Positions 35,076-42,640 of a stretch of DNA of 64,000 nucleotides are shown piece after piece. Positions within the stretch are counted from its first letter, which is position 1. Each line of letters begins with the position of its first letter. Origin of the DNA: Sporomusaceae bacterium FL31 (lineage in GTDB: Bacteria > Bacillota > Negativicutes > DSM-1736 > Dendrosporobacteraceae); NCBI GenBank assembly GCA_003990955.1, contig BIFV01000003.1, positions 1-64,000 on the forward strand, read 5' to 3'. A program made the translations under genes and the position numbers. A model generated the notes under the pieces. The model searched no databases, was not told the DNA's origin, and saw nothing but the letters and a program-made list of their open reading frames with translations.

Positions 35076-36497
35076 TCAGAAGCTCCAATCAATCTCGTTT
35101 TTAGTCTTTCTTGCATAAATCGTTGCTATTTTTAACGTGATAGCTCGGCGCTGTTCAAACGTCTTAGCTTCAATGATTTCATCCGGTGATATCAACATTG
35201 CCGGCTTATTTTTTTGCCTAAGTTTAGATAAAGATTGCTGGGTAGCAGCTATTTCTTTACTAAGTGGCTGCAATTCTCTTTCGGCAGCATCAAGTTCTAG
35301 TATTCCGTCTTTTGCCCACTTGACAAGTGCTGCTTGTTTTTTTCGTAATGCAGCCAGATAAATCACTAACTTGTCAGGAGTAACCGAATTTACCTGAACG
35401 TTTTTCATGACTTTATTAAAATCAATTTTTCTTTTTGCAAAATCATATAATTTAGCCCAGACCATTTCGTCAAATACATCGGCGCGGATTAATTTACTGT
35501 GGCATTCTCGGATCTTGAAATCCTTAGAAGAGCAATAGTAATATTTATAGTCATGACCTTTTTGGTTTCTTGTTTTAGCAATCATACTATAGCCGCAAAT
35601 GCCGCATTTTAAAATGTTACGAAGCAAATATTCAGCTTTGGTATTGCGCTTTGAAATAATGCTGTTGTTTTTCATGACTTTCTGGGCTTCATTAAAAACT
35701 TCACGGCTGACGATTGCAGGGACTTCTATGGGGATCCATTCTGATTTATCGCGTAAGATTCGTTTCTTCTTATATTGGCTGATTTTCTTATCGTAACGCA
35801 TCATTGACCATTTTAAACCAGCATACGATTCATTGCAGAGCATTCTATGAATATGGGTAGGGGTAAACGGCTTGCCCGATTTATTGACAATGCCCAGCGA
35901 CCGCAGTTCTAATGATATTTGCCTAACGCCAATTTGCTTATTAATATATGTTTCAAATATTAACCGAACAATTTCAGCATCTTGTTCATTTACTATGTAC
36001 ATACTATTATCTTTGTCATAATCATAGCCAAATAGTTTATCATTAAAGGTGAGTTTACCTTGGCGGGCTTTTGCTTTTTTACCACCCATAGTACGCTCAC
36101 GAATTTTGGCTTTTTCGAATTGGCTAATAGCGCCGCGAATCATAAAAAACAGCTTTCCTTCTGGAGATGCATCATAGTCGTGGGTGCAGAATATCAGATT
36201 GGCTTTTGCCTGCTCAATTTCGGCAGCTATTTGCAGTTGAATGTCAAGGACACGGGCCATGCGGTCAGGATCATACATAATAATATGGTTAATAAGGCCG
36301 TTTCGTAAATCCTGGCGAAGAATATCTAAGGCGGGGCGTTCAATAAACTCACCAGAATAACCGTCATCTCGATATATCTTATAATCATATAAGGCAAGAG
36401 ATGTTGCTTTATCAATGCAATTCATGATCTGAGCATCAATGGAGTAGCCAGAACGTGCTTGTTCTTCAGTTGATACACGGACATAAATAGCGTTCAT
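35076..36497 (-). CDS. SpoIVCA-like large serine recombinase of element 2
   Basis: A 473-residue recombinase. The N-terminal resolvase domain (IYVRVSTEEQARSGYSIDAQ, catalytic Ser9; GYSGEFIERPAL; YDPDRMAR; SPEGKLFFMIRGAISQFEKA) closely resembles Bacillus SpoIVCA, the sigK recombinase. A Recombinase domain, a zinc ribbon (CGICGYSM ... CSSKDFKIREC) and a coiled coil (about 375-430) follow. Its 3' end lies about 40 bases from the sigK junction, the same arrangement as in element 1. GGAGGT precedes the ATG. It presumably excises element 2; cross-action on element 1 is possible but unshown. Confidence 0.94.
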   Translation of the reverse strand: MNAIYVRVSTEEQARSGYSIDAQIMNCIDKATSLALYDYKIYRDDGYSGEFIERPALDILRQDLRNGLINHIIMYDPDRMARVLDIQLQIAAEIEQAKANLIFCTHDYDASPEGKLFFMIRGAISQFEKAKIRERTMGGKKAKARQGKLTFNDKLFGYDYDKDNSMYIVNEQDAEIVRLIFETYINKQIGVRQISLELRSLGIVNKSGKPFTPTHIHRMLCNESYAGLKWSMMRYDKKISQYKKKRILRDKSEWIPIEVPAIVSREVFNEAQKVMKNNSIISKRNTKAEYLLRNILKCGICGYSMIAKTRNQKGHDYKYYYCSSKDFKIRECHSKLIRADVFDEMVWAKLYDFAKRKIDFNKVMKNVQVNSVTPDKLVIYLAALRKKQAALVKWAKDGILELDAAERELQPLSKEIAATQQSLSKLRQKNKPAMLISPDEIIEAKTFEQRRAITLKIATIYARKTKNEIDWSF

Positions 36498-36542
36498 ATG
36501 ACCTCCAAAACTTGCAGGCTGAATAGCCTAGTTGTCTCGGGA

Positions 36543-37121
36543 TTATTGTAAAACAATACTTTTTAAGTATTTATTTGTATTTCTCTCAATTTCAGCTAAG
36601 CATTCCTTTGTTAATCTCTTTATACCTCTAAAGCCGTCGCTTTCTGAAGTTTCATTTCTACGAGAATTGAATGTCTTATATGAATCGTTTTGAGCGATAT
36701 AGACTGCGGATGTAAGAGAGATATTCCTCATCTCATTGCTGCTATATAAGCTTGGTAAAACGACTGAACTTATACGGGTAAACTCTACAGCAATAACGAC
36801 ATCAGCTGAAAGCTTACTTGAAAGCAGTTGAAGAAATTCCTTTTTAGGCAATGATTTTAATGGATTTCCTTGATTGATATCTTTTATAGCACTTTCTACC
36901 TGAGAATCCAAGGCGAGATCATATTTCTGATTGATGATATTTTCTTTCATTTCAGACAAGGCAATTTGATTAAGCTCCGGTTCTCCATATTTTGCACTAT
37001 CAATAGGTGGAATTATTGCAATTTTTATTGGGGGAACAGCATAGCAAATTGCAGCAGATAGAATGAGTAGCATTGTAATCACTAATAATAGAAGTTTATA
37101 AAAAGATTTCTGTTTAAACAT
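36543..37121 (-). CDS. Exported protein of unknown function (192 residues)
   Basis: Signal peptide or N-terminal anchor (KLLLLVITMLLILSAAICYA), then IKIAIIPPIDSAKYGEPELNQ and a mixed alpha/beta body ending with a charged tail. The early KIAIIPP strand followed by helices resembles small periplasmic lipoprotein-like proteins of diderm Firmicutes, but I cannot name a family. AAGGAGCG precedes the ATG. It lies behind recombinase 2 on the same strand. Confidence 0.7.
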   Translation of the reverse strand: MFKQKSFYKLLLLVITMLLILSAAICYAVPPIKIAIIPPIDSAKYGEPELNQIALSEMKENIINQKYDLALDSQVESAIKDINQGNPLKSLPKKEFLQLLSSKLSADVVIAVEFTRISSVVLPSLYSSNEMRNISLTSAVYIAQNDSYKTFNSRRNETSESDGFRGIKRLTKECLAEIERNTNKYLKSIVLQ

Positions 37122-37167
37122 ATAAATCGCTCCTTCGTTGTCTTATGATTTTTATTTTAAATACACA

Positions 37168-37521
37168 CTAGCAATTACAAACAGGACAGTTACAATTATC
37201 CTCAATGGGTTTGCTCGGATGAGCTTTATTGTGAAGCTTTTTATCTTCGCCAAAGTCATGATAATTAGCACATTCTTTTACGAAAGCTTCTTTGGGAGTA
37301 CCTGCATAGGAGTATTTAAAATGGGAATATCCCTCAGTGAGATGCTCTTTTATCCGATCGTTTAAGTCTATGTCTGCCCTACCCACATATTGAACAATGA
37401 AATTTTTTTTGGTCGGATGGATTTTTCCTAACGCGTAATTACCAGGACTAATTTTTTCAATTCTAGCGTTGCATTCACCACGGGTAAATTTAAAAGGACC
37501 ACCCATTTTCAAAGTTGCCAT
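37168..37521 (-). CDS. GIY-YIG-like small protein
   Basis: A 117-residue protein with the GIY-YIG superfamily layout: GNYALG (GIY position), QYVGRAD (YIG position), LNDRIKEHL (conserved Arg), and AFVKECANYHDF (the Glu position). A Cys-rich tail (CNCPVCNC) may bind metal. Such domains are nucleases or degenerate DNA-binding relatives. GGGAGG lies eight bases before the ATG. Whether it assists excision or is plain cargo is unknown. Confidence 0.7.
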   Translation of the reverse strand: MATLKMGGPFKFTRGECNARIEKISPGNYALGKIHPTKKNFIVQYVGRADIDLNDRIKEHLTEGYSHFKYSYAGTPKEAFVKECANYHDFGEDKKLHNKAHPSKPIEDNCNCPVCNC

Positions 37522-37933
37522 AAGAAAACCTCCCTGATAAGTAATAGGTTATATTTGTCCTAAAAATTAGGATAATGAGAGACTAACAGGATAGCAGCAA
37601 TCATGTATTTTGATAAATATTCGGAGATTTTTATCAAAATAAAACACGACAAAATTGCCGTGTTATGTGGCTGTTCTAATTATTATAGTATCACTATGTT
37701 GAACGTGATTAAATGTTGATGAAGTACATTGATTAAATTGGCCTTCAATAATTATGAAATGATTGTGAGCGAAAGAAAAAACAAACGACATGACCTATCC
37801 CGCCATTCTCGATTTATTTGCGGTAACTAGAAGATGCAATAATAGCCTTCTTATACATTGTACAACATCTTCCAGTAATTTCAATAAAAACACAACAAAT
37901 TAATAGCTGTTCTTATTGAAGCCTGAATAATGA
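37522..37933. other. Gene-free stretch in element 2
   Basis: Between the divergent GIY-YIG gene and the next plus-strand ORF. It is AT-rich with only weak hairpins (AACACG/CGTGTT near 37648-37670; CCTGA/TCAGG near 37923-37938). I see no convincing gene; promoters for the flanking genes are likely but not identifiable. Confidence 0.4.
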
Positions 37934-38083
37934 TCAGGTTCATTTGATAATGAAATTGGTGAGCAATTGTTATCCGAGGAGTATATTGACGTTTGCTCCA
38001 ATGGATCTTCTTTATGGGTTGATTGGAATAATATGATCTTAGAGACTGCTGTTCGACAATTGATTTCCAAAATCCTGTATTGA
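37934..38083 (+). pseudogene. Coding-like ORF fragment without a start
   Basis: About 49 codons open between stops, reading ...EQLLSEEYIDVCSNGSSLW and VDWNNMILETAVRQLISKIL then stop. The composition is protein-like, but there is no ATG/GTG with a ribosome-binding site. It may be a decayed 5'-truncated gene, or use a rare start such as TTG at codon 12. Confidence 0.3.
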
Positions 38084-38150
38084 TTTTTAATCAAGTTTGC
38101 AAGCAAGTAGACAACCCGGAAATGCATATACATTACCGGGAGGGGATAGT

Positions 38151-38378
38151 ATGGCTTTTCTTGGATGGAGTTTAAATGCTGGGGGGCCTGGTGCTCCACC
38201 AACGAAATATACTACCGAACCACCACCGGAATGGGTAGAAAATTTTATCAAAGCCTATTTAAAAGCCTTAAACCTGAAGTTAGTTGATGAGAGAGAGGTC
38301 GTAAAAGCAGCGAATAGCTTAAATGGTAACGCAACAGGACTAAAAAGAATTGTTTATCATCATGACTTAAATACATAG
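38151..38378 (+). CDS. 75-residue protein of unknown function
   Basis: MAFLGWSLNAGGPGAPPTKY, then EPPPEWVENFIKAYLKALNL. A Gly/Pro-rich head is followed by an amphipathic helix. GGGAGGGG lies five bases before the ATG. No family is recognised. Confidence 0.6.
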   Translation: MAFLGWSLNAGGPGAPPTKYTTEPPPEWVENFIKAYLKALNLKLVDEREVVKAANSLNGNATGLKRIVYHHDLNT

Positions 38379-38460
38379 GTCCGTTCGTAAGTTTGAATTT
38401 TTATTGATGAGGAGTAGTGACGAATTCCTGTATTATCGTTGTTGTTTTTTGTAAAATAAA

Positions 38461-38485
38461 CTGGCTGATCTTGAGGATCAGCCAG
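38461..38485. terminator. Hairpin in 38379-38745 gap
   Basis: CTGGCTGATC-TTGAG-GATCAGCCAG, ten perfect pairs and no T tract. It is followed by GAGGGAGG and a seven-codon ORF (ATG at 38508) that may be a leader. Confidence 0.55.
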
Positions 38486-38602
38486 ATACAAGAGGGAGGT
38501 TAATTATATGGGAATCAGGTTGGATTTGTGATGCCTTTTATGTTACATAATATGAAGATAAATACTTATTGGTGACACAAATAAGTATTGGTAAAAAAAA
38601 GC

Positions 38603-38633
38603 AACCGTTTACGTTCCGCGTAGGCGGTTTTTT
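38603..38633 (+). terminator. Terminator upstream of the lysozyme-like gene
   Basis: An 11-bp stem AACCGTTTACG/CGTAGGCGGTT (two G-T pairs) followed by TTTTTT. Confidence 0.8.
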
Positions 38634-38745
38634 ATATGGAATTTGAGTGTATCCAGCGGGTGTTTTAGAATGTTCGTTGATATCAAGCAGCAATTAAACC
38701 CAATACAACTATTCTGCATAAACTACATAGGAGGCGATTTAAACA

Positions 38746-39441
38746 ATGGCAACGATCTATGACTTATCAGCCAAATATGAGTCACACGGTGATCCGGCAA
38801 GTGTTTCGTCCGGACATGGCGATTTGGGGGGGATCAGTTATGGTATTTATCAATTATCCTCAAAGGCTGGGTCGGTTCAGGCGTTTTTAGATTTCGCTTG
38901 TGCACATTCCAATGAAGTACTGGCAAATTACGGGGTGGTATTATCGCAATATGAGATCAATTCAAGTCATTTTATTGAGGCGTGGAAAAATATAGGAAAT
39001 ACTGATCCCAACGGTTTCTCTCAACTACAAAATGAGTATGCAAAATCAGTGTATTTTAATCGAGCTGCTCAATATTTGCATGGTGCTGGCTATGAGATTT
39101 GCAACAAATCTCTGGCGATGCAGGCTGTGCTTATGAGCCGTGCAGTGCAATATTCTACAGGAAATATGGTTGAGCTTTTTATGGAGGCTGTACAACGGTT
39201 AGGACATCCAAACTTATCATATGTTGATGACCGCTGTTTCGATAGTGAGATGATTACTAATATATACAATTTCTTGATTGATGAGTGCAATCATGCATAT
39301 GAACTGGCGAACGGTTTATATCATTCCCCAAAAGACTGGGCAAATGGCTCGTTTACTGTTGTTAAAGTCGGTTTGCGTAACCGCTTCATAAATGAAAGAA
39401 ATGATGCGCTGACGATGCTAGATGATCAAGCCGATCTTTAG
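38746..39441 (+). CDS. Lysozyme/chitosanase-fold-like protein
   Basis: A 231-residue protein. The N-terminus YDLSAKYESHGDPASVSSGH followed by GDLGGISYGIYQLSS has the E-S-G ... G-G-x-S-Y-G-x-Y-Q pattern seen in phage-type muramidases and related peptidoglycan hydrolases, with the Glu as candidate catalyst. No signal peptide is visible, so it would act on the cell from inside, after mother-cell lysis, or with a holin. AGGAGGCG precedes the ATG. Assignment to lytic function is an inference. Confidence 0.65.
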   Translation: MATIYDLSAKYESHGDPASVSSGHGDLGGISYGIYQLSSKAGSVQAFLDFACAHSNEVLANYGVVLSQYEINSSHFIEAWKNIGNTDPNGFSQLQNEYAKSVYFNRAAQYLHGAGYEICNKSLAMQAVLMSRAVQYSTGNMVELFMEAVQRLGHPNLSYVDDRCFDSEMITNIYNFLIDECNHAYELANGLYHSPKDWANGSFTVVKVGLRNRFINERNDALTMLDDQADL

Positions 39442-39484
39442 TCATGTACTGATCTGAATGCTCGCGAGTACGGATTTCTATTAT

Positions 39485-39526
39485 TCAGAGGGAGCAGTTT
39501 TTTAGTTAAGAAGCTGCTCCCTCTGA
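39485..39526. terminator. Hairpin after the lysozyme-like gene
   Basis: A 13-bp perfect stem TCAGAGGGAGCAG/CTGCTCCCTCTGA with a 16-base loop starting TTTTTT. Confidence 0.7.
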
Positions 39527-39671
39527 GTTTCTGTAGTTCTTGTTGCCGGATGATTAACCCTACTTATGATAACTTCGCCTGATCGCGTAGTGCCGAATTA
39601 TTACCTTATTGAAAGGTTACTAGGTTAGAATCAGGACGGTGTTAATTAAAAGAGTGCTGCAGCTCCAACAG

Positions 39672-39701
39672 AAAAGTCGCTTCCAAAAGGAAACGACTTT
39701 T
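39672..39701. terminator. Terminator 3' of uspA
   Basis: AAAAGTCG-C-TTCC-AAAA-GGAA-A-CGACTTTT, symmetric with T runs on both strands; it serves the minus-strand uspA. Confidence 0.8.
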
Positions 39702-39735
39702 AGCCTCATTCTGTTAATAAATTATAAAACAGTTG

Positions 39736-40194
39736 TTAAGCGGATCTGACAATAAATACTGGGATTGGTGCGTGCCCAGTTACATAATTGCTGATACTTC
39801 CCATAAATAAGCCTTTTACTGGACCTAAGCCTCGGCTTCCCATAACAATAAGGTCTGCTTTGAATTTTTCGGCTGTTTCGACAATAATATGTCCTGGTGA
39901 GCCAAATTCCAATGAGCTATTAGATTTTATAGCAGCAGGGATCTTTGATGCTGCTTCGGCTAAGACTTTCTTCCCTATCTCTTCTAAAGAATCTTGTACA
40001 TCTTTCATTAAAACATAATTGCTTTGTTCATAGGGTGACAATGCAAATACAGATGATAAATTTACGACATGTAATAATGAGATTGAAGCACGGCATTGCT
40101 CGGCTAAATAAATTGCATGAGCTAAAGCAATCTGTGAATTTTCTGAGCCATCTAGTGGCACGAGAATAGTTTGATAGGGCTTTATAATAAGCAT
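39736..40194 (-). CDS. Universal stress protein, UspA family
   Basis: A 152-residue Usp-fold protein: ILVPLDGSENSQIALAHAIY at the N-terminus and the ATP-binding GSRGLGPVKGLFMGSISNYV motif (G-x2-G-x9-G-S) at the C-terminus. It binds ATP and is linked to stress survival. It is cargo of element 2, so it disappears from the mother-cell chromosome upon excision. Confidence 0.92.
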   Translation of the reverse strand: MLIIKPYQTILVPLDGSENSQIALAHAIYLAEQCRASISLLHVVNLSSVFALSPYEQSNYVLMKDVQDSLEEIGKKVLAEAASKIPAAIKSNSSLEFGSPGHIIVETAEKFKADLIVMGSRGLGPVKGLFMGSISNYVTGHAPIPVFIVRSA

Positions 40195-40449
40195 ATGAAC
40201 AATCTCCTTTTGCCTTTAATTTTTATTATACAATTTCTATAGTCATGTCTCTAATCCCTTTACAGTATGCCTTCTAAGGACTATAAAAGTTATTCTTATC
40301 ACAGGCCTGTTGGCTAGATGCTTTTTCCTTAACCAAAACTTTCTAAATTAATTCAAAAATTTACTTGATATAATTGCCTTAGCAAGTTAGCTAGAGTGAT
40401 TCAAACAATTGACGGATGTTACATATTGATAATTAAAGGAGAGATTTAA

Positions 40450-40791
40450 ATGAAAAATATTATTAAAAAAGCCGTGGTTTTTTCGATGGTCGGGCTTATG
40501 CAATTTGGTATAGGCGCTTCTGTTATCGAAGCGTCGCCTGCGCGTGACAACCCACCGCATATACAACAACGGCATGATGGGGATCGTGATCGGCACGAAA
40601 GAGAGCGTATAGAGCGGGAAAGACAAGAACGTATTGAGAATGAACGGCATGAAAGAGAAATGAAAAGACGTCCTCATGAAACAAGGAAAGCGTGGAAAGA
40701 ACGTCAAAAGCGAGAACAAGACCGTCACGAAAGAGCTTTACGTGAAATAAGAGAACATGGACATTTTGATGGAAATCATCACGGTAGATAA
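40450..40791 (+). CDS. Exported, highly charged Arg/Glu/His-rich protein
   Basis: A 113-residue protein. A signal peptide (about 1-30, KKAVVFSMVGLMQFGIGASV, cut after EAS) precedes a body dominated by R, E, H and K in repeats such as RERIERERQERIENERHERE, likely one long helix. Similar proteins occur as small exported or periplasmic proteins of unknown role. AAAGGAGAG precedes the ATG, and a good terminator follows. The low-complexity body makes homology unreliable. Confidence 0.7.
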   Translation: MKNIIKKAVVFSMVGLMQFGIGASVIEASPARDNPPHIQQRHDGDRDRHERERIERERQERIENERHEREMKRRPHETRKAWKERQKREQDRHERALREIREHGHFDGNHHGR

Positions 40792-40795
40792 TTCT

Positions 40796-40831
40796 AAAAT
40801 GCCTGAGTCACATTGCGTGATCAGGCATTTT
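40796..40831 (+). terminator. Terminator after the charged exported protein
   Basis: AAAATGCCTGA-G-TCAC / GTGA-TCAGGCATTTT, with one bulged G. Confidence 0.85.
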
Positions 40832-41000
40832 ATCTTTTCATACTAGTTTCATAATTTTCTATAATGATTAGATGAGTAAAAAATTTCCAGGATAACAAGC
40901 AAAGAAGCAAAAAGTATGATATAATAGATATGTTGACATAAAGTAATGTTCACAGGTGGTGAAACTGGGAGTCACAGGATAATGAAAAGAGGTAATAGTA

Positions 41001-41207
41001 ATGAATAATCCGGCATTAGAAGACTTGATAGATAAGGCCGACAGCAAATATACTCTTGCAGTATTAGCGGCTAAAAGGGCTAGGGAAATTATTCAGGATA
41101 GCGAGAAATCAGTGGCCAGTAAGTCATCGAAGCCAGTTACAATTGCCTTAGAAGAAATTGCACAAGGAAAAATTTCTTTCAAACGAACCAATATAGGAAT
41201 TAAATAG
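41001..41207 (+). CDS. rpoZ: RNA polymerase omega subunit-like protein
   Basis: A 68-residue protein with the clear omega pattern: NPALEDLIDKADSKYTLAVL, AAKRAREI, KPVTIALEEIAQGKISF. Omega helps assemble and stabilise RNA polymerase beta-prime. It is normally encoded in a gmk-rpoZ-coaBC cluster; here it is the last gene of element 2, just before the sigK 3' end. It is probably a second copy, though the window cannot show that. AAAGAGGT precedes the ATG and a terminator follows. Confidence 0.9.
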   Translation: MNNPALEDLIDKADSKYTLAVLAAKRAREIIQDSEKSVASKSSKPVTIALEEIAQGKISFKRTNIGIK

Positions 41208-41225
41208 AGTGATGCTAGCCATAAA

Positions 41226-41249
41226 CCCTCGGAAATCCGAGGGCTTTTT
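41226..41249 (+). terminator. Terminator after rpoZ-like gene
   Basis: CCCTCGG-AAAT-CCGAGGG followed by CTTTTTG. It isolates the sigK 3' piece from element transcription. Confidence 0.88.
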
Positions 41250-41347
41250 GTTGGACAGAAAAAGCTTCCAAATAATTAATATTCATTATGAATTTACAAT
41301 AGAAGTATGTTTTATGGCAAAATAACTTATCCTTTAAATCGTGCGTT

Positions 41348-41359
41348 TTGAGAAACGTG
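41348..41359 (+). other. attR of element 2
   Basis: TTGAGAAACGTG, 11 of 12 identical with attL2. Reading from GA gives GAG AAA CGT GCC, encoding the consensus sigma-K EKRA. Confidence 0.87.
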
Positions 41360-41406
41360 CCATAGTGAAATTGGGAAAAAATCTTTCTGCAGAAGATAAT
41401 TCATAG
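41352..41406 (+). CDS. sigK: Pro-sigma-K, 3' fragment (residues 218-233 and stop)
   Basis: Third piece of sigK. From the GA at 41350-41351 the frame reads EKRAIVKLGKNLSAEDNS and stops at TAG (41404-41406). It completes the region 4 recognition helix lost at 35032; Bacillus sigma-K has EKRALMK here. The rebuilt protein is 233 residues (142 + 75 + 16), close to the 241 of Bacillus. The piece has no start or ribosome-binding site of its own, and a terminator shared with the next, converging gene follows. Confidence 0.9.
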
Positions 41407-41439
41407 AATGGTTTCATATTGAAAATTACATATCAAAAA

Positions 41440-41476
41440 AAGAAATACCCGCCAAATGTACTGGCGGGTATTTCTT
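41440..41476. terminator. Bidirectional terminator of sigK and nicotinate phosphoribosyltransferase gene
   Basis: A 15-bp perfect stem AAGAAATACCCGCCA/TGGCGGGTATTTCTT, with A and T runs on the two sides. Confidence 0.92.
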
Positions 41477-42524
41477 ATACAATTTCGAGGCGTGGATTAG
41501 GCCGATAGTGGCGGCCGATCTTTGCACAGCTTTTTTGATCAACCATCACAACATCTGCAGTGAAGTTAATATTATTGTTAAAGATGCTGCTTCCAACAGC
41601 ATATACATCAACTGGTACACCAAGAGATTCGAATTCTTTAATTCGTTCAGGTGAAAACCCGCCTGACACCATGATTTTTACATGAGAGAAGCCTTCAGCG
41701 TCTAACGCATGGCGAACATTTCTTACTAATTGAGGGTTAACACCGGTTGGTTTAAAATTACCCATATTCGGTAATATTGAAACGTCAACAACTGTATCAG
41801 AGGTATCTAATCTGACGGCAAAGAGTTTATCTCCTAATGCTCGGGCAACGGCAAGACTAGTACCAACACAATCGTTGTTAAAATCTACCAATGCGACACG
41901 GTTTATATTAGGATCAATATGTTTATCAAAAGCTTCTGTAGCCCGTACGGTATTTCCAGAGTATGCTGCAATAAGTGCGTGAGGGATTGTTCCTGACGAG
42001 GTTCCATTCCAGTAGGCCGCGTTGGCTGGCGTGGATACACCAAAGACGCCACCGATATGGGCAGCGTATCCGTCAGAGACTTGTACACTATAGTGGTCAA
42101 AACGAGATGGGAAAAAGAGGACTGGTTTACCGTTAGCTTCAGTTACTGTTTTCCGTACGTTAGTAGCAATCTTGGTTTGGCGAGCAAGAATTCCTAGATA
42201 TACGGTTTCTAAATGGCTGTAATCAGCCAGATCGCCTTCGATGCTTAGAACAGTTTCCCATGGTTCAATTTCATCACCATCGTGCAAGGCTTTAATAACT
42301 AAGTTTTCTGGATGATGTGAGCACGTTTTCAGTATCGCAATAGCTTCATCAATCCCGCATAGTACCGCGTGCTGACGTTGAAAGATTTGCATTAAAACAC
42401 GAGGATGGTGGTTGTCTTTATTTAATATTTCCTGGGTGCGCAGAAAATAGCTGTCACTGTAAAAGCCGCTCTTTATTTCTTCTACCGGAATGCGAAAAGT
42501 GTCGGGAGACAAACGTGATCTCAT
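41475..42524 (-). CDS. pncB: Nicotinate phosphoribosyltransferase
   Basis: Makes nicotinate mononucleotide from nicotinate and PRPP in NAD salvage; 349 residues, the shorter branch of the family. Type II PRTase signatures are seen at FYSDSYFLRT, ALIAAYSGNTVRATEAFDKH, VRLDTSD and VKIMVSGGFSPERIKEFESL. AGGAGGAC precedes the ATG. It is transcribed away from folP and converges on sigK. Confidence 0.9.
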   Translation of the reverse strand: MRSRLSPDTFRIPVEEIKSGFYSDSYFLRTQEILNKDNHHPRVLMQIFQRQHAVLCGIDEAIAILKTCSHHPENLVIKALHDGDEIEPWETVLSIEGDLADYSHLETVYLGILARQTKIATNVRKTVTEANGKPVLFFPSRFDHYSVQVSDGYAAHIGGVFGVSTPANAAYWNGTSSGTIPHALIAAYSGNTVRATEAFDKHIDPNINRVALVDFNNDCVGTSLAVARALGDKLFAVRLDTSDTVVDVSILPNMGNFKPTGVNPQLVRNVRHALDAEGFSHVKIMVSGGFSPERIKEFESLGVPVDVYAVGSSIFNNNINFTADVVMVDQKSCAKIGRHYRPNPRLEIV

Positions 42525-42640
42525 TTATATAGTCCTCCTAATATTCCGTAAATTTCCTTGTATTTTGCATATAAATTTCCATTATGCATATTATTTATGA
42601 TACAATAAAAACACATTGGGTCGCAATAGGGAGGAAATAA

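Larger units (their letters stand above)
35033..41351. mobile_element. Element 2: second sigK-intervening element, about 6.3 kb
   Basis: DNA between the sigK region 4 fragment and its last 16 codons. It is bounded by TTGA-N-AAACGTG direct repeats. The joined attP is an imperfect dyad: TTTAAATCGTGCGTTT against the complement of AAACGTGAGACTTAAA, 12 of 16 matched, centred on GA. It carries a SpoIVCA-like recombinase, two exported proteins, a GIY-YIG-like protein, a lysozyme-like protein, UspA and an RNA polymerase omega-like gene. There are no phage structural or replication genes. Excision gives SRIEKRAIVKL (or SRIDKRAIVKL), restoring the helix. Confidence 0.88.

Noticed and set aside
37690..37725. 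Alternative right end of element 2 (GAACGTGATTAAATG)
   Set aside because: It shares AACGTGA with attL2 but yields a stop at once and no sigma-K tail.
37900..38202. 100-codon minus-strand ORF
   Set aside because: It overlaps the 75-residue gene and the coding-like fragment on the other strand, lacks a ribosome-binding site and has unlikely composition.
39645..39720. Alternative sigma-K tail reading KRVLQLQQKS
   Set aside because: No repeat with attL2, and the sequence is mainly the uspA terminator hairpin.
40560..40790. Repeat array or CRISPR in the charged protein gene
   Set aside because: The repetition is at protein level (Arg/Glu/His-rich helix); there are no regular DNA repeats with spacers.
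30705..41351. Prophage remnant
   Set aside because: No capsid, tail, terminase, portal or replication genes; only recombinases and small cargo.
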